The notes: generated by a model from the sequence alone, not told the origin. A stretch of DNA of 64,000 nucleotides from Ruminococcus hominis (GCF_014287355.1 NZ_JACOPE010000001.1:744001-808000), one strand, 5' to 3'. Shown: positions 46,483 through 54,807, counted from the stretch's first letter. A program made the numbers and translations.

Positions 46483-46547
46483 AATGTTCACTGAAAGAGA
46501 AAATAGGGCTTTAAGTTATATTGAAATGTAGAATATATATAAAGAGA

Positions 46548-46576
46548 TTGAAAAACAGAAAGAAAAATTGTATAAT
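46548..46576 (+). promoter_or_regulatory. Promoter of the SDR dehydrogenase gene
   Basis: TTGAAA (46548-46553), a 17-base spacer and a perfect TATAAT (46571-46576), 33 nt before the start codon. Confidence 0.8.
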
Positions 46577-46608
46577 TTTACCTATAACAACAAAGGAGGA
46601 TCTTTAAA

Positions 46609-47367
46609 ATGGATCGTTTGAAAGGTAAAGTAGCTATTATTACAGGAGGTAACTCAGGAGTTGGAGAAGCAACAGCAAAAATGTTCGCTAAAGAAGGCGC
46701 AACTGTTGTTATCACAGCAAGAAGAGAGGCTGCTCTGGAGAAAGTAGCAGAAGAGATAAAAGCAGCAGGCGGAGAAGTTTATGCTGTTTCAACAGATATC
46801 TCGAAGAAAGGAGATCCGGAGCGATTGATGGATCTCGTGATTGAAAAGTATGGCAAGGTAGATATTCTTGTGAATAATGCAGGAATCCTTGAGGAAGGGC
46901 TGAAACCAATCGATCGATTCTCAGACGAAGATCTTGATCGTATCGTAGAGACGAATGAAAAAGGAACTATGCGCTGCATGCGTGCAGCAGCACAGAAGAT
47001 GCAGGCAGGAGCATCCATCGTAAATGTTGCTTCTATTGCCGGAGTAAAGGGATGTGGCGGAGCTGCTTATGTAGCATCAAAAGCAGCAATTGTAGGTGTG
47101 ACAAAGCATACAGCACTTCGTTTCCAGGCAACAGGTATTCGTTGTAATGCAATCTGCCCGGGAAATATTATTACACCAATGACATCAGGAACAAATCCGG
47201 CAGCACTTGATCCGGATATGATTGGTGCGATGTCAACACATAGTAATCTTAGAACACCATCTTGTACAGCCGAAGACGTAGCAAATGTAATTTTGTTCTT
47301 TGCAAGTGATGAATCAAAGGCGATTACAGGACAGGCAATTGTAACAGATTTTGGAGCTATGCTGTAA
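46609..47367 (+). CDS. Short-chain dehydrogenase/reductase (classical SDR)
   Basis: A 252-residue cytoplasmic NAD(P)-dependent oxidoreductase with a Rossmann fold. Visible are the cofactor loop TGGNSGVGEATA, the structural NNAG (DILVNNAGIL), the catalytic Ser in SIVNVASIAG, and Tyr and Lys in AAYVASKAAI. ARREA at the end of the second strand has the Arg pair that usually selects NADP over NAD. The substrate is unknown: gut Clostridia use such enzymes for sugars, acyl carriers and steroid or bile-acid hydroxyls, and the sequence alone does not decide. AAAGGAGG precedes the ATG. It is transcribed alone, ended by the hairpin at 47383. Confidence 0.9.
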   Translation: MDRLKGKVAIITGGNSGVGEATAKMFAKEGATVVITARREAALEKVAEEIKAAGGEVYAVSTDISKKGDPERLMDLVIEKYGKVDILVNNAGILEEGLKPIDRFSDEDLDRIVETNEKGTMRCMRAAAQKMQAGASIVNVASIAGVKGCGGAAYVASKAAIVGVTKHTALRFQATGIRCNAICPGNIITPMTSGTNPAALDPDMIGAMSTHSNLRTPSCTAEDVANVILFFASDESKAITGQAIVTDFGAML

Positions 47368-47382
47368 GAATATAATATGGTT

Positions 47383-47419
47383 AACAAAAACAGGAGCAGA
47401 GATTGTTCCTGTTTTTGTT
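47383..47419 (+). terminator. Terminator of the SDR gene
   Basis: AACAAAAACAGGA and its complement TCCTGTTTTTGTT enclose an 11-base loop, 15 nt after the stop codon. The right arm runs into the left tip of the MITE-like element at 47417. Confidence 0.8.
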
Positions 47420-47558
47420 ACTGTTCACAGTACCTGTGACCAGCAACGCATCTCACCATTTTAAATCGCCTTTGGCGATGGGCGAGATGCCGTTCAAGAT
47501 AAAACGTGCATCCTCCGTGCCAATCAGCGTAGTGATTGACACGGGAGTGAACAGTAAC
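47417..47558. mobile_element. 142-bp MITE-like element with 12-bp terminal inverted repeats
   Basis: The ends GTTACTGTTCAC (47417-47428) and GTGAACAGTAAC (47547-47558) are perfect inverted repeats. CCTGTTTTT lies directly outside both ends (47408-47416 and 47559-47567), a 9-bp putative target duplication. Inside are hairpins GCATCTC/GAGATGC (47448-47490) and CCGTG-CAATCA/TGATTG-CACGG (about 47515-47543). There is no ORF. It would need a transposase supplied in trans. Confidence 0.65.
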
Positions 47559-47659
47559 CCTGTTTTTTTACTATATTAGGAAAGTTTGCTCTAAGGGGTG
47601 TTCATTTTGGGAAATATACTTTATGCTTAGAGTAAACAAAAAAAGAGTGGTGAGATAAG

Positions 47660-48280
47660 ATGAAAACAAGAGAGGAAGCAGTTACCTATGGTCTGACTTT
47701 TCAGGACAGCTATGAAGACAGACCCTTCAAAGACCAACGATGGCAAGTAATCCGTGTAAAGCCAAGTAAAAAGATATTTTTGTGGATTTATGAAAAAGAC
47801 GAAAAGATTTGCTTGAATGTAAAGACTGATTTTAGATGGAGAGATTTCTGGCGTGCTGCGTATCCGTCAGTAATTCCAGGATATCATCAGAACAAAGAGC
47901 ATTGGAATACAATTATTCTGGATGGATCTGTTCCGGACAAGGATATTAAGCAGATGATCGGCGAGAGCTATGACCTTGTGACAGACAGCCCTACGAAAAG
48001 AATCTATGAGGCTGTGAAAAAGATTCCGAAAGGGCATGTGGCAACTTACAGTCAGGTTGCGAAGATGGCAGGAAATGAAAAGATGTCTAGGGCTGTTGGG
48101 AATGCACTTCACAAGAATCCAGATCCGGAGCATATTCCATGTTTCCGTGTCGTGAATGCAAAAGGAGAGCTTGCCGGAGCATTTGCGTTTGGCGGAGCGA
48201 ATGTGCAGGCAGAGCTTTTGAGAGAAGATGGTGTGGAGGTTATAGATGGAAAGGTGGATCTGAAAAAGTATCGGATGTAA
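47660..48280 (+). CDS. Fusion of MmcQ/YjbR domain and O6-alkylguanine-DNA alkyltransferase-like domain
   Basis: A 206-residue protein. Residues 1-110 are an MmcQ/YjbR (DUF419)-type domain (TREEAVTYGLTFQDSYEDRP, HWNTIILDG, DLVTDSP). Residues 112-206 are the DNA-binding catalytic domain of methylated-DNA cysteine methyltransferases (TKRIYEAVKKIPKGHVATYS, AVGNALHKNPDPEHIPCFRV). The acceptor Cys is present, but the usual PCHR is PCFR. It lacks the ordinary Ada N-terminal ribonuclease-like domain; the YjbR domain, which has a wHTH-like DNA-binding fold, takes its place. It may repair alkylated guanine or, like ATL proteins, only flag damage. GTGGTGAGAT is a weak SD. Confidence 0.85.
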   Translation: MKTREEAVTYGLTFQDSYEDRPFKDQRWQVIRVKPSKKIFLWIYEKDEKICLNVKTDFRWRDFWRAAYPSVIPGYHQNKEHWNTIILDGSVPDKDIKQMIGESYDLVTDSPTKRIYEAVKKIPKGHVATYSQVAKMAGNEKMSRAVGNALHKNPDPEHIPCFRVVNAKGELAGAFAFGGANVQAELLREDGVEVIDGKVDLKKYRM

Positions 48281-48287
48281 CGATGGA

Positions 48288-48491
48288 ATGAGATTTTATC
48301 TTAGACCACTGAAAAAAGAAGAAATTGAGGGAGCGAGTTTGTTGAGCGATGAATGTGTGGGAAAGAATCTTTATCCAACAGAGGAAATTGCTGCAACGCT
48401 TAATGATCAAGAAGGAATATCGGGGAAATGAACTTGCGGTAGAAATGATGCGGAGATTTACTACAAATTACTTTAGGAGGGATGAAGGATG
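48288..48491 (+). pseudogene. Degraded GNAT-acetyltransferase-like gene
   Basis: ATG at 48288 reads RFYLRPLKKEEIEGASLLSD, a GNAT-like N-terminus, and ends at a TGA near 48430. A second frame then reads YRGNELAVEMMRRFTTNYFR and stops at 48491, overlapping the ATG of the next gene. The two parts look like the front and rear of one gene joined by an internal deletion with a frame change. No active site can remain. Confidence 0.5.
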
Positions 48492-50510
48492 AAAATTAAA
48501 CTTTTACCCAAATTTATCATTTCACTGGGGATTGTTGGGTTGATACTTACAATTGCGACATCACTCTTTAGTTATGCGACGTCTAAATCCTACCTTGGGA
48601 AAATGTATGCAAAGCGAGTGATGACAAATTGTAATGTTATAGCTGCGATGATTGATGTGGAAGATGTAAAAACAATTATTTCGGATGGAGGAAATCAGAC
48701 ACCGGAGTATCAAAAAATGTGCAAACTTTTTAACCAGCTGAAAAAAGATGGTGACGTTACATCTCTTTCACTCGTAGTTCCGGACGAAGATAGTGTTTGT
48801 TTTTATATTGACGCTCTGGTCGAAGAAATGGGAGATGATCCTGCAAATCAGATTCCTTACGGAAGCGATATCCTTTATGTCGATGCGGCGAATCCGGACG
48901 ACCCGGCAGATATGGAGAAGTATATTACCATTTGGCAAAGATATGCAAAGAATAAGGGACTTGATAAACCAATTGTCACGGATAATGATTATGGATACAA
49001 CTACACGTGGGTATCGGTTATCCTTGATGAATCAGGAAATGCAATCGCAGAAATCCAGTATATACTTGATATGAGTGAAGCAAGGGCATACTTAATTTCT
49101 TTGCTGACCAATATGCTGTTGATTTCTTTTGCGATTATTGGTTTGACCATCGTCGCGTACATTTTCTTCGTCAGAAAGATGGTGACAAAACCGATTGGAA
49201 AGCTTACCGATTTTACACAGGAAATCACAGAGACAAATAACTTTGAAAATCAGCGTATAGAAATCAAGACCGGAGATGAGATAGAGTCTTTGAGCGATTC
49301 CTTTAATTTTATGTTGGAGGAAATTCAAAATTATATATCAAACCTCTCTAAAATAACTGCTGAGAAGGAACGTATCGGAGCGGAATTAGATGTTGCAAAA
49401 CATATCCAGGAGTCCATGCTTCCATGTATTTTCCCGCCATTTCCTGAGCGGCATGAATTTGATATTTTTGCATCTATGACCCCTGCAAAAGAAGTCGGCG
49501 GTGATTTTTATGATTTCTTCCTGGTGGATGAAGATCATTTAGCAATGGTAATGGCAGATGTATCTGGTAAAGGTGTCCCGGCGGCAATGTTTATGATGAT
49601 TTCAAAAACGTTGATCAAATCAGCGACACAGAGCGGATTGTCTCCGGCGGCAGTGTTAGAAAAAGTGAATAATCAGCTTTGTGAAAATAACGATGCTGAA
49701 ATGTTTGTAACTGTCTGGCTTGGTATTCTGGAAATATCTACCGGAAAAATGATATGTGCAAATGCAGGACACGAATATCCGGTAATTATGCGTAAAGACG
49801 GAGAATTTGAGCTTTATAAAGATAAACATGGATTTGTACTGGCTGCTATGGAGGATATTCGATATAAGGAATACGAGCTGGAAATGAATGCAGGTGACAG
49901 GCTCTTTGTTTATACGGACGGTGTGCCTGAAACAATTAATTTGTCTAACACACTATATGGAACGGACAGAATGGTAGCTGCCCTTAATAGAGCTAAAACA
50001 GGTTCATGCAGTCAGCTGTTAGAAGCAGTACATCAAGATGTGAAATTCTTTGCCGGCGAAGCGGAGCAGTTTGATGATATTACCATGCTGTGTCTCGAAA
50101 TAAAAAACACGCTGCCGGATTTGAAAGAAATTAAAATTGAACCATCTTTGGACAAAATGCCAGAGGTGACAGAGTTTTTTGACAGAATTCTTTCCGAGGC
50201 AGAAGTTCCGGCAAAAACAGTTTTGCAGATTAATGTAGTTGTGGATGAAATTTTATCTAATATTATTTATTATAGTGGTGCCACCAGCGTTAAGGCCGGA
50301 TGTGCTTCGATAAATGATCAGGTGATTTTGCAGTTTACGGATAATGGACGCCCATATGATCCTAGAGAAAAAGCAGATCCGGATATTAGTTTACCGTTGG
50401 AAGAACGTGAGAACGGCGGGCTTGGAATCTTTATGGTGAAAAAGATAATGGATGAAATTTCTTATGAGTACAAAGATGGTCAAAACATTTTGACGCTCTT
50501 TAAGAGGTAA
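48489..50510 (+). CDS. Membrane receptor with HAMP, SpoIIE-type PP2C phosphatase and RsbW-like kinase domains
   Basis: A 673-residue signalling protein. Transmembrane helix 1 (residues about 8-30), an extracellular sensor of about 165 residues, helix 2 (about 195-220), a HAMP linker (FVRKMVTKPIGKLTDFTQEI), then a SpoIIE/RsbU phosphatase (ASMTPAKEVGGDFYDFFLVD, MADVSGKGVPAAMFM, VYTDGVPET, DDITMLCLEI) and a HATPase_c_2 anti-sigma-kinase domain (NVVVDEILSNIIYYSG, GLGIFMVKKIMDEI). Such receptors control an anti-sigma/anti-anti-sigma switch by dephosphorylating an STAS protein. None is encoded next door, so the target is elsewhere. GGAGGGATGAAGG precedes the ATG. Confidence 0.9.
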   Translation: MKIKLLPKFIISLGIVGLILTIATSLFSYATSKSYLGKMYAKRVMTNCNVIAAMIDVEDVKTIISDGGNQTPEYQKMCKLFNQLKKDGDVTSLSLVVPDEDSVCFYIDALVEEMGDDPANQIPYGSDILYVDAANPDDPADMEKYITIWQRYAKNKGLDKPIVTDNDYGYNYTWVSVILDESGNAIAEIQYILDMSEARAYLISLLTNMLLISFAIIGLTIVAYIFFVRKMVTKPIGKLTDFTQEITETNNFENQRIEIKTGDEIESLSDSFNFMLEEIQNYISNLSKITAEKERIGAELDVAKHIQESMLPCIFPPFPERHEFDIFASMTPAKEVGGDFYDFFLVDEDHLAMVMADVSGKGVPAAMFMMISKTLIKSATQSGLSPAAVLEKVNNQLCENNDAEMFVTVWLGILEISTGKMICANAGHEYPVIMRKDGEFELYKDKHGFVLAAMEDIRYKEYELEMNAGDRLFVYTDGVPETINLSNTLYGTDRMVAALNRAKTGSCSQLLEAVHQDVKFFAGEAEQFDDITMLCLEIKNTLPDLKEIKIEPSLDKMPEVTEFFDRILSEAEVPAKTVLQINVVVDEILSNIIYYSGATSVKAGCASINDQVILQFTDNGRPYDPREKADPDISLPLEERENGGLGIFMVKKIMDEISYEYKDGQNILTLFKR

Positions 50511-50522
50511 GGGGGGCCAAAA

Positions 50523-50578
50523 GGGGACGGAGTTTAGTGGCTTTTTTGCGAGTAAAAAAGCCACTAAACTCCGTCCCT
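50523..50578. repeat. GGGGACGG hairpin repeat, intact copy
   Basis: GGGGACGGAGTTTAGTGGC plus TTTTTT pairs with AAAAAA plus GCCACTAAACTCCGTCCC around a short loop. It lies between the convergent stop codons of the phosphatase (50510) and AraC gene (stop at 50564, inside the repeat). It is likely a bidirectional terminator, and it shows the uninterrupted form of the repeats hit by IS copies 1 and 3. Confidence 0.9.
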
Positions 50579-51430
50579 ATCTGGCTCTAATTTATTTTCA
50601 TTTCTCCAGTTTTTTGGTGATACCCCATAAACATTTTTAAATGCACGTGAAAAATGTAGCTGATTCGGATATCCTACTGCATTTCCAATATCTGCGATTG
50701 AGAGTGAAGTGAGTTTTAAAAGCTCGGCAGCTTTGGTCATGCGATATCTAATCAGAAATTCCTGAGGGGAACGTCCAATTGTATCATGAAAGATCTTTCC
50801 GAAATAGCTTCGATTCAATCCGCAGGAAGCGGAAATATCTTCTACAGAAATATCATTTTGAAAATTCTGCTCGATATAAGAAAGAGCTTCTTTGACATAA
50901 AAGTCCCGAATACTTCCGTTTTGCTTTACGTGAACTGTTGCAGCAGAACGCATAAAATAATCTAAAAACAGATATAGGTGTCCGATCAAATGAAATGGGG
51001 ATTCTTCAGGATGCCGACTTAGATAAAGCATTTCTTCCATCATCTGATTGCGAAGTTCTTTTGAACTGGCATGATAAACCGGATGATTCAGGCTCAGACC
51101 TGCGGTTGTAACAATCGCACGGGCACGAAGACCATCGAATTCTACCCAGGTGTATTCCCACGGAAGCGTGGAATCAGCAATATAAGTCGTAACCTGTCCG
51201 GGGAAAAGCATGAAGCCTTGTCCGCTTTTTACCTGCCAAGTGAGGGTGTTTCCGTTTTCGTCATCTGCGTGTAATGTTCCTGTTCCGGAAATTACATAAT
51301 GGAAAATGTAATGATTTCTTGCGGCAGGACCAAAAGAATGTGCCGGTGCACATTGTTCCCATCCATATTGATATAATCCAAGATCAACAAAATTTTCATT
51401 TGGGAATACGGAAAAAAGTAAATCGCTCAT
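50564..51430 (-). CDS. AraC-family regulator of the raffinose-type operon
   Basis: A 288-residue regulator with an N-terminal cupin sugar-binding domain (RNHYIFHYVISGTGTLHADD, GQGFMLFPGQVTTYIAD) and a C-terminal AraC double HTH (VEDISASCGLNRSYFGKIFH, SIADIGNAVGYPNQLHFSRAFK). It belongs to the same kind as MsmR/RafR activators of raffinose and melibiose operons. It is divergent from the binding-protein gene, so it probably activates that promoter when an alpha-galactoside is present. Its final residues EPDRDGV and the stop codon come from the GGGGACGG repeat. Confidence 0.9.
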   Translation of the reverse strand: MSDLLFSVFPNENFVDLGLYQYGWEQCAPAHSFGPAARNHYIFHYVISGTGTLHADDENGNTLTWQVKSGQGFMLFPGQVTTYIADSTLPWEYTWVEFDGLRARAIVTTAGLSLNHPVYHASSKELRNQMMEEMLYLSRHPEESPFHLIGHLYLFLDYFMRSAATVHVKQNGSIRDFYVKEALSYIEQNFQNDISVEDISASCGLNRSYFGKIFHDTIGRSPQEFLIRYRMTKAAELLKLTSLSIADIGNAVGYPNQLHFSRAFKNVYGVSPKNWRNENKLEPDRDGV

Positions 51431-51654
51431 TTAAATCACCTCTGGTATCATTATATATCAAAATGCTAGATAACTTCAATATATGATAGAAAAAATAGCA
51501 TTTTACCATAAAACATAAAAAATACGGATATTTATAGTCGCATAAAGATATGTTAGAATTTATTTATCAAATAGAAAACCCGAACAAAGAGACCAAAAAA
51601 TATTCCGGAATGTGTCAAAATGAAAGGTGTATGGTAAAAGGAAGGAGTAAGGAA
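51431..51654. promoter_or_regulatory. Divergent promoter region of AraC and the raffinose-type operon
   Basis: A/T-rich 224 bp. TAGAAT at 51554-51559 is a candidate -10 for the transport operon; the -35 is weak. Two A-rich AAAAAATA stretches lie at about 51490 and 51517. I see no clear repeat pair like those of the other AraC loci. Confidence 0.4.
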
Positions 51655-52947
51655 ATGTATAAGAAGAGCAATCGAATCATCTGCATAGGACTGATGTTTT
51701 GCATGACTTCGGCAATGATACTTGGAGGCTGTGGACAGAAGAGCGATAGCAGTGGAAAAATAGAAATCGAGCTTGTGCAGTATAAACCGGAAGCGGTGAA
51801 AACATATGAAAAAATTGAAGAAGAATTCAATGCAACTCATGATGATATTCATTTAACAATTGAATCTCCGAATGATGCGATGACAGTACTTAAGACACGT
51901 TTTATCCGAGAGGACGCACCGGATATTATTGGAATCGGAGGAGACGTCAATTTTTCTAACTTTATTGATTCTGATATGCTGATGGACATTTCAGATTATG
52001 AAGGGCTGGATTCTATCAAACAGGCATATTTGGACATCGACAAGGCACTTGAATTTGTGCCGGAGGATGGTGTATATGCTGTGCCATATGTGGCAAATGC
52101 AGCAGGAGTTTTGTATAACCGAGAAATGTTTAAGGAACATGGATGGGAAATTCCGGAAACGTGGGATGAATTTGTTGCTCTCTGTGATCAGATTCAGAGT
52201 GAAGGAATCCAGCCATTGTATTTTGGATTCAAAGATACGTGGACATGTCTTGCACCTTGGAATGCGATTGCGGTGGATCTTGCACCGGCAGATGTCTGCA
52301 GCCAGGTGAATAAAGGGGAGACAACATTTTCAGAAGAATACGTAGAAGTGGCGGAAAAGATAAAAGCACTGCTTGAATATGGACCAAAAGATCCTTTCGC
52401 TTATGATTACAATGGAGCTTGTACAGCATTTGCAAATGGAGAATCTGCAATGTATACAATCGGAAGTTATGCAATCCCACAGATTCAGACAGTAAATCCG
52501 GACATGGATATCGATTCCTTTGTAATGCCTGCCAATGATGATGCGTCGGAGAATAAATTGAATTCCGGTGTCGATCTTCAGTTCAGTGTTATGAAAGACT
52601 GTAAGAATAAAGAAGCAGCATATGAAGTACTTGATTTTCTTTTGAAAGACGAAAATGTACAGAGTTATCTGGATGAACAGAAAGCAGTTCCTTGTAAAGA
52701 AGGAGATTTTGAACTTGCTTCAACACTTGATGGAGTGAAATCTTTTATAGAAGAAGGACGAATGGCAGATTATCAGGATCACTATTATCCTTCAGAGATG
52801 TCAGTAGATGCACAGATTCAGACATTCCTTATGAAGGGGGATGTAGATGCATTCTTAACAAAGTTTGATAAAGACTGGAAGAGATATAACCGTGATATCA
52901 TCCGTAAAGTTGAAGACTATGAGAAAGAACATGCAAACGAAGATTAA
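51655..52947 (+). CDS. ABC sugar-binding lipoprotein (CUT1, raffinose/melibiose type)
   Basis: A 430-residue extracellular lipoprotein. The start at 51655 (MYKKSNRIICIGLMFCMTSA) has GGAAGGAG upstream; the frame is open to 51550 without an SD. The lipobox is MILGGC, with Cys near residue 25 lipidated. The SBP_bac_1 fold follows (FNATHDDIHLTIESPNDAMT, PDIIGIGGDVNFSNF, YAVPYVANAAGVLYNREMF, ETWDEFVALCDQI). It captures the oligosaccharide for the two permeases downstream. The neighbouring GH36 and GH13 point to raffinose-family sugars. Confidence 0.92.
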   Translation: MYKKSNRIICIGLMFCMTSAMILGGCGQKSDSSGKIEIELVQYKPEAVKTYEKIEEEFNATHDDIHLTIESPNDAMTVLKTRFIREDAPDIIGIGGDVNFSNFIDSDMLMDISDYEGLDSIKQAYLDIDKALEFVPEDGVYAVPYVANAAGVLYNREMFKEHGWEIPETWDEFVALCDQIQSEGIQPLYFGFKDTWTCLAPWNAIAVDLAPADVCSQVNKGETTFSEEYVEVAEKIKALLEYGPKDPFAYDYNGACTAFANGESAMYTIGSYAIPQIQTVNPDMDIDSFVMPANDDASENKLNSGVDLQFSVMKDCKNKEAAYEVLDFLLKDENVQSYLDEQKAVPCKEGDFELASTLDGVKSFIEEGRMADYQDHYYPSEMSVDAQIQTFLMKGDVDAFLTKFDKDWKRYNRDIIRKVEDYEKEHANED

Positions 52948-52964
52948 GGAAGGGGTATTCAAGC

Positions 52965-53843
52965 ATGGGAAAGAAATCAATGAGTGGAAGAAAAAAGACA
53001 TTTCTTCTGATTACGATTCCAATCGTGGCACTGTTTTTCTGTTTTAATACATTGCCATTGATCAAAGGTGTGATTTATAGTTTTACAAATTTTAAAGGCT
53101 ATGGAAGTTTTGACTGGGTAGGTCTTAGAAATTATCAGGATTTGTTTACAGACAGCAGAGTCGGAGGATCTTATCTGTTTACATTTAAATTAGCAATCGT
53201 AGCTACAATTGTAACAAATGTAATCAGTCTGATCCTGGCACTTGGACTGAACAGCAAAATTAAATTTAAGAGTGCATTTCGTGGTGCATACTTTATTCCA
53301 AATGTTCTAGGAGCGTTGGTTGTAGGATATATTTTCAATTACTTCTTCACATACATTCTTCCGGCTTTCGGGGAAATGATTGGAAGTGAGACACTTTCTT
53401 CCAGCATGCTGTCCAGTACAAAACTGGCATGGATCGCAGTCGTAATTGTATGTGCATGGCAGGCGATTGCAATGAATACAATCATTTACATTTCAGGACT
53501 TCAGACAGTTCCGGAAGATGTTTACGAAGCAGGAGCAATTGATGGTGCAACAGGATGGAATAAGTTCAAGCATCTGACATTCCCGCTTATTATTCCATTC
53601 TTCAGCATTAACATGGTGCTTTGCGTGAAAAACTTTCTGATGGTATTTGATCAGATTATGGCATTGACAAAGGGCGGTCCGGCGCAGAGTACAGAATCCA
53701 TTTCTTATCTGATTTATAACAATGGTATGAGCGGCGGTCAGTTTGGATTCCAGAGTGCAAACGCAGTGATATTCTTTATTGTTATTGTTGTAATTTCTGT
53801 ATTACAGATGACGATCACAGGGAAAAAGGAGGAGCAGCTGTAA
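52965..53843 (+). CDS. ABC sugar transporter permease 1 (MalF-like)
   Basis: A 292-residue integral membrane permease with about six helices and the CUT1 EAA loop YEAGAIDGATGWNKFKHLTFPL, which docks the ATPase. It pairs with the next permease, whose start codon overlaps its stop (sharing one base). No ATP-hydrolysing subunit is in the operon; in Firmicutes a shared MsmK/MalK-type ATPase elsewhere usually serves such systems. AAGGAAGGGG precedes the ATG. Confidence 0.93.
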   Translation: MGKKSMSGRKKTFLLITIPIVALFFCFNTLPLIKGVIYSFTNFKGYGSFDWVGLRNYQDLFTDSRVGGSYLFTFKLAIVATIVTNVISLILALGLNSKIKFKSAFRGAYFIPNVLGALVVGYIFNYFFTYILPAFGEMIGSETLSSSMLSSTKLAWIAVVIVCAWQAIAMNTIIYISGLQTVPEDVYEAGAIDGATGWNKFKHLTFPLIIPFFSINMVLCVKNFLMVFDQIMALTKGGPAQSTESISYLIYNNGMSGGQFGFQSANAVIFFIVIVVISVLQMTITGKKEEQL

Positions 53844-54688
53844 TGGAAAAAATGAAAATAAAAGAACGGGTAAATTGGCCGGTAACAATTTTACTTTTAC
53901 TTGGGTTGCTCACAGTTGCATTTCCATTGTATATGACAATTGTAATTGCATTGAAGAAACCTTCTGAGATGACAAATAGCATCAGCGGAATCCTTTCGTT
54001 GCCAAGTCATTTTAGTCTGGAAAATTTTGCAGAGGCAATGCGGGTGACAGATTTCTGGCATTCGCTTGGAAACAGTGTGCTTATCACGCTTGTAACAGTT
54101 GTACTTTCCATTCTGATTCATTCTCTTCTCGGATATGCAATCGGAAGAAATAAAAAGAGTAAATTTTATAAATTGATCTATTTCTATGTTGTCAGCGGAA
54201 TGTTTGTTCCATTTGCAATTTTGATGATGCCTGTTGTAAAGCAGACAGCACAGATGGGGCTGGCGAATAGAGCAGGAGTTATTATTCTGTATGTTGTATT
54301 CTATATGCCGATGAATGTGTTGCTTTATTCCGGATATCTGACGAATATCCCGTTGGCATTGGAAGAGGCAGCCTGCGTGGATGGTGCAAGCACATGGAAA
54401 ACTTATTGGAAAATTGTATTTCCAATTATGAAACCAATGCATGCGACAGTTGCAGTTCTGACAGCACTCGGTACATGGAACGATGTAATGACACCACTTG
54501 TAATTATGTCAGGCTCAGGAAGCGGAAATACACTGCCATTGGCACAGTTGACCTTCCAGACACAGTTTGGAACAAACTATAATCTGGCATTTGCATCTTA
54601 TCTGTTGGCATTGCTTCCGATTCTGGTATTCTATCTGATTTGTCAGAAGCATATCCTCAATGGAGTTGTAAACGGAGCGGTGAAATAA
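53843..54688 (+). CDS. ABC sugar transporter permease 2 (MalG-like)
   Basis: A 281-residue permease with about six helices. The EAA loop is EEAACVDGASTWKTYWKIVFPI, and TVAFPLYMTIVIALKKPSEM at the N-terminus is typical of the MalG partner. GGAGGAGC lies in the end of permease 1. The stop at 54688 is followed by a hairpin and then GH36. Confidence 0.93.
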   Translation: MEKMKIKERVNWPVTILLLLGLLTVAFPLYMTIVIALKKPSEMTNSISGILSLPSHFSLENFAEAMRVTDFWHSLGNSVLITLVTVVLSILIHSLLGYAIGRNKKSKFYKLIYFYVVSGMFVPFAILMMPVVKQTAQMGLANRAGVIILYVVFYMPMNVLLYSGYLTNIPLALEEAACVDGASTWKTYWKIVFPIMKPMHATVAVLTALGTWNDVMTPLVIMSGSGSGNTLPLAQLTFQTQFGTNYNLAFASYLLALLPILVFYLICQKHILNGVVNGAVK

Positions 54689-54736
54689 TAAAAATTAGAA
54701 ATAAGTTTTTGGTCGCACATAGTGTGAACAGTAAAA

Positions 54737-54782
54737 ATAGCGAAGCAGGAGCAAAAAAGTAATGAAACCCTTGCTTCGCTAT
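54737..54782 (+). other. Intra-operon hairpin between permease and GH36
   Basis: ATAGCGAAGCA (54737-54747) and TGCTTCGCTAT (54772-54782) form an 11-bp stem without a following T-run. It is more likely an mRNA processing or stability structure than a terminator. A GTGAACAGTAA stretch just before it (54724-54734) equals one end of the MITE at 47417. Confidence 0.55.
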
Positions 54783-54807
54783 AATAGAAAAAAGGAGTAT
54801 TTTAGGT

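Noticed and set aside
54737..54782. Rho-independent terminator between the permease and GH36
   Set aside because: The 11-bp stem is good but no T-run follows, and GH36 belongs functionally to the operon.
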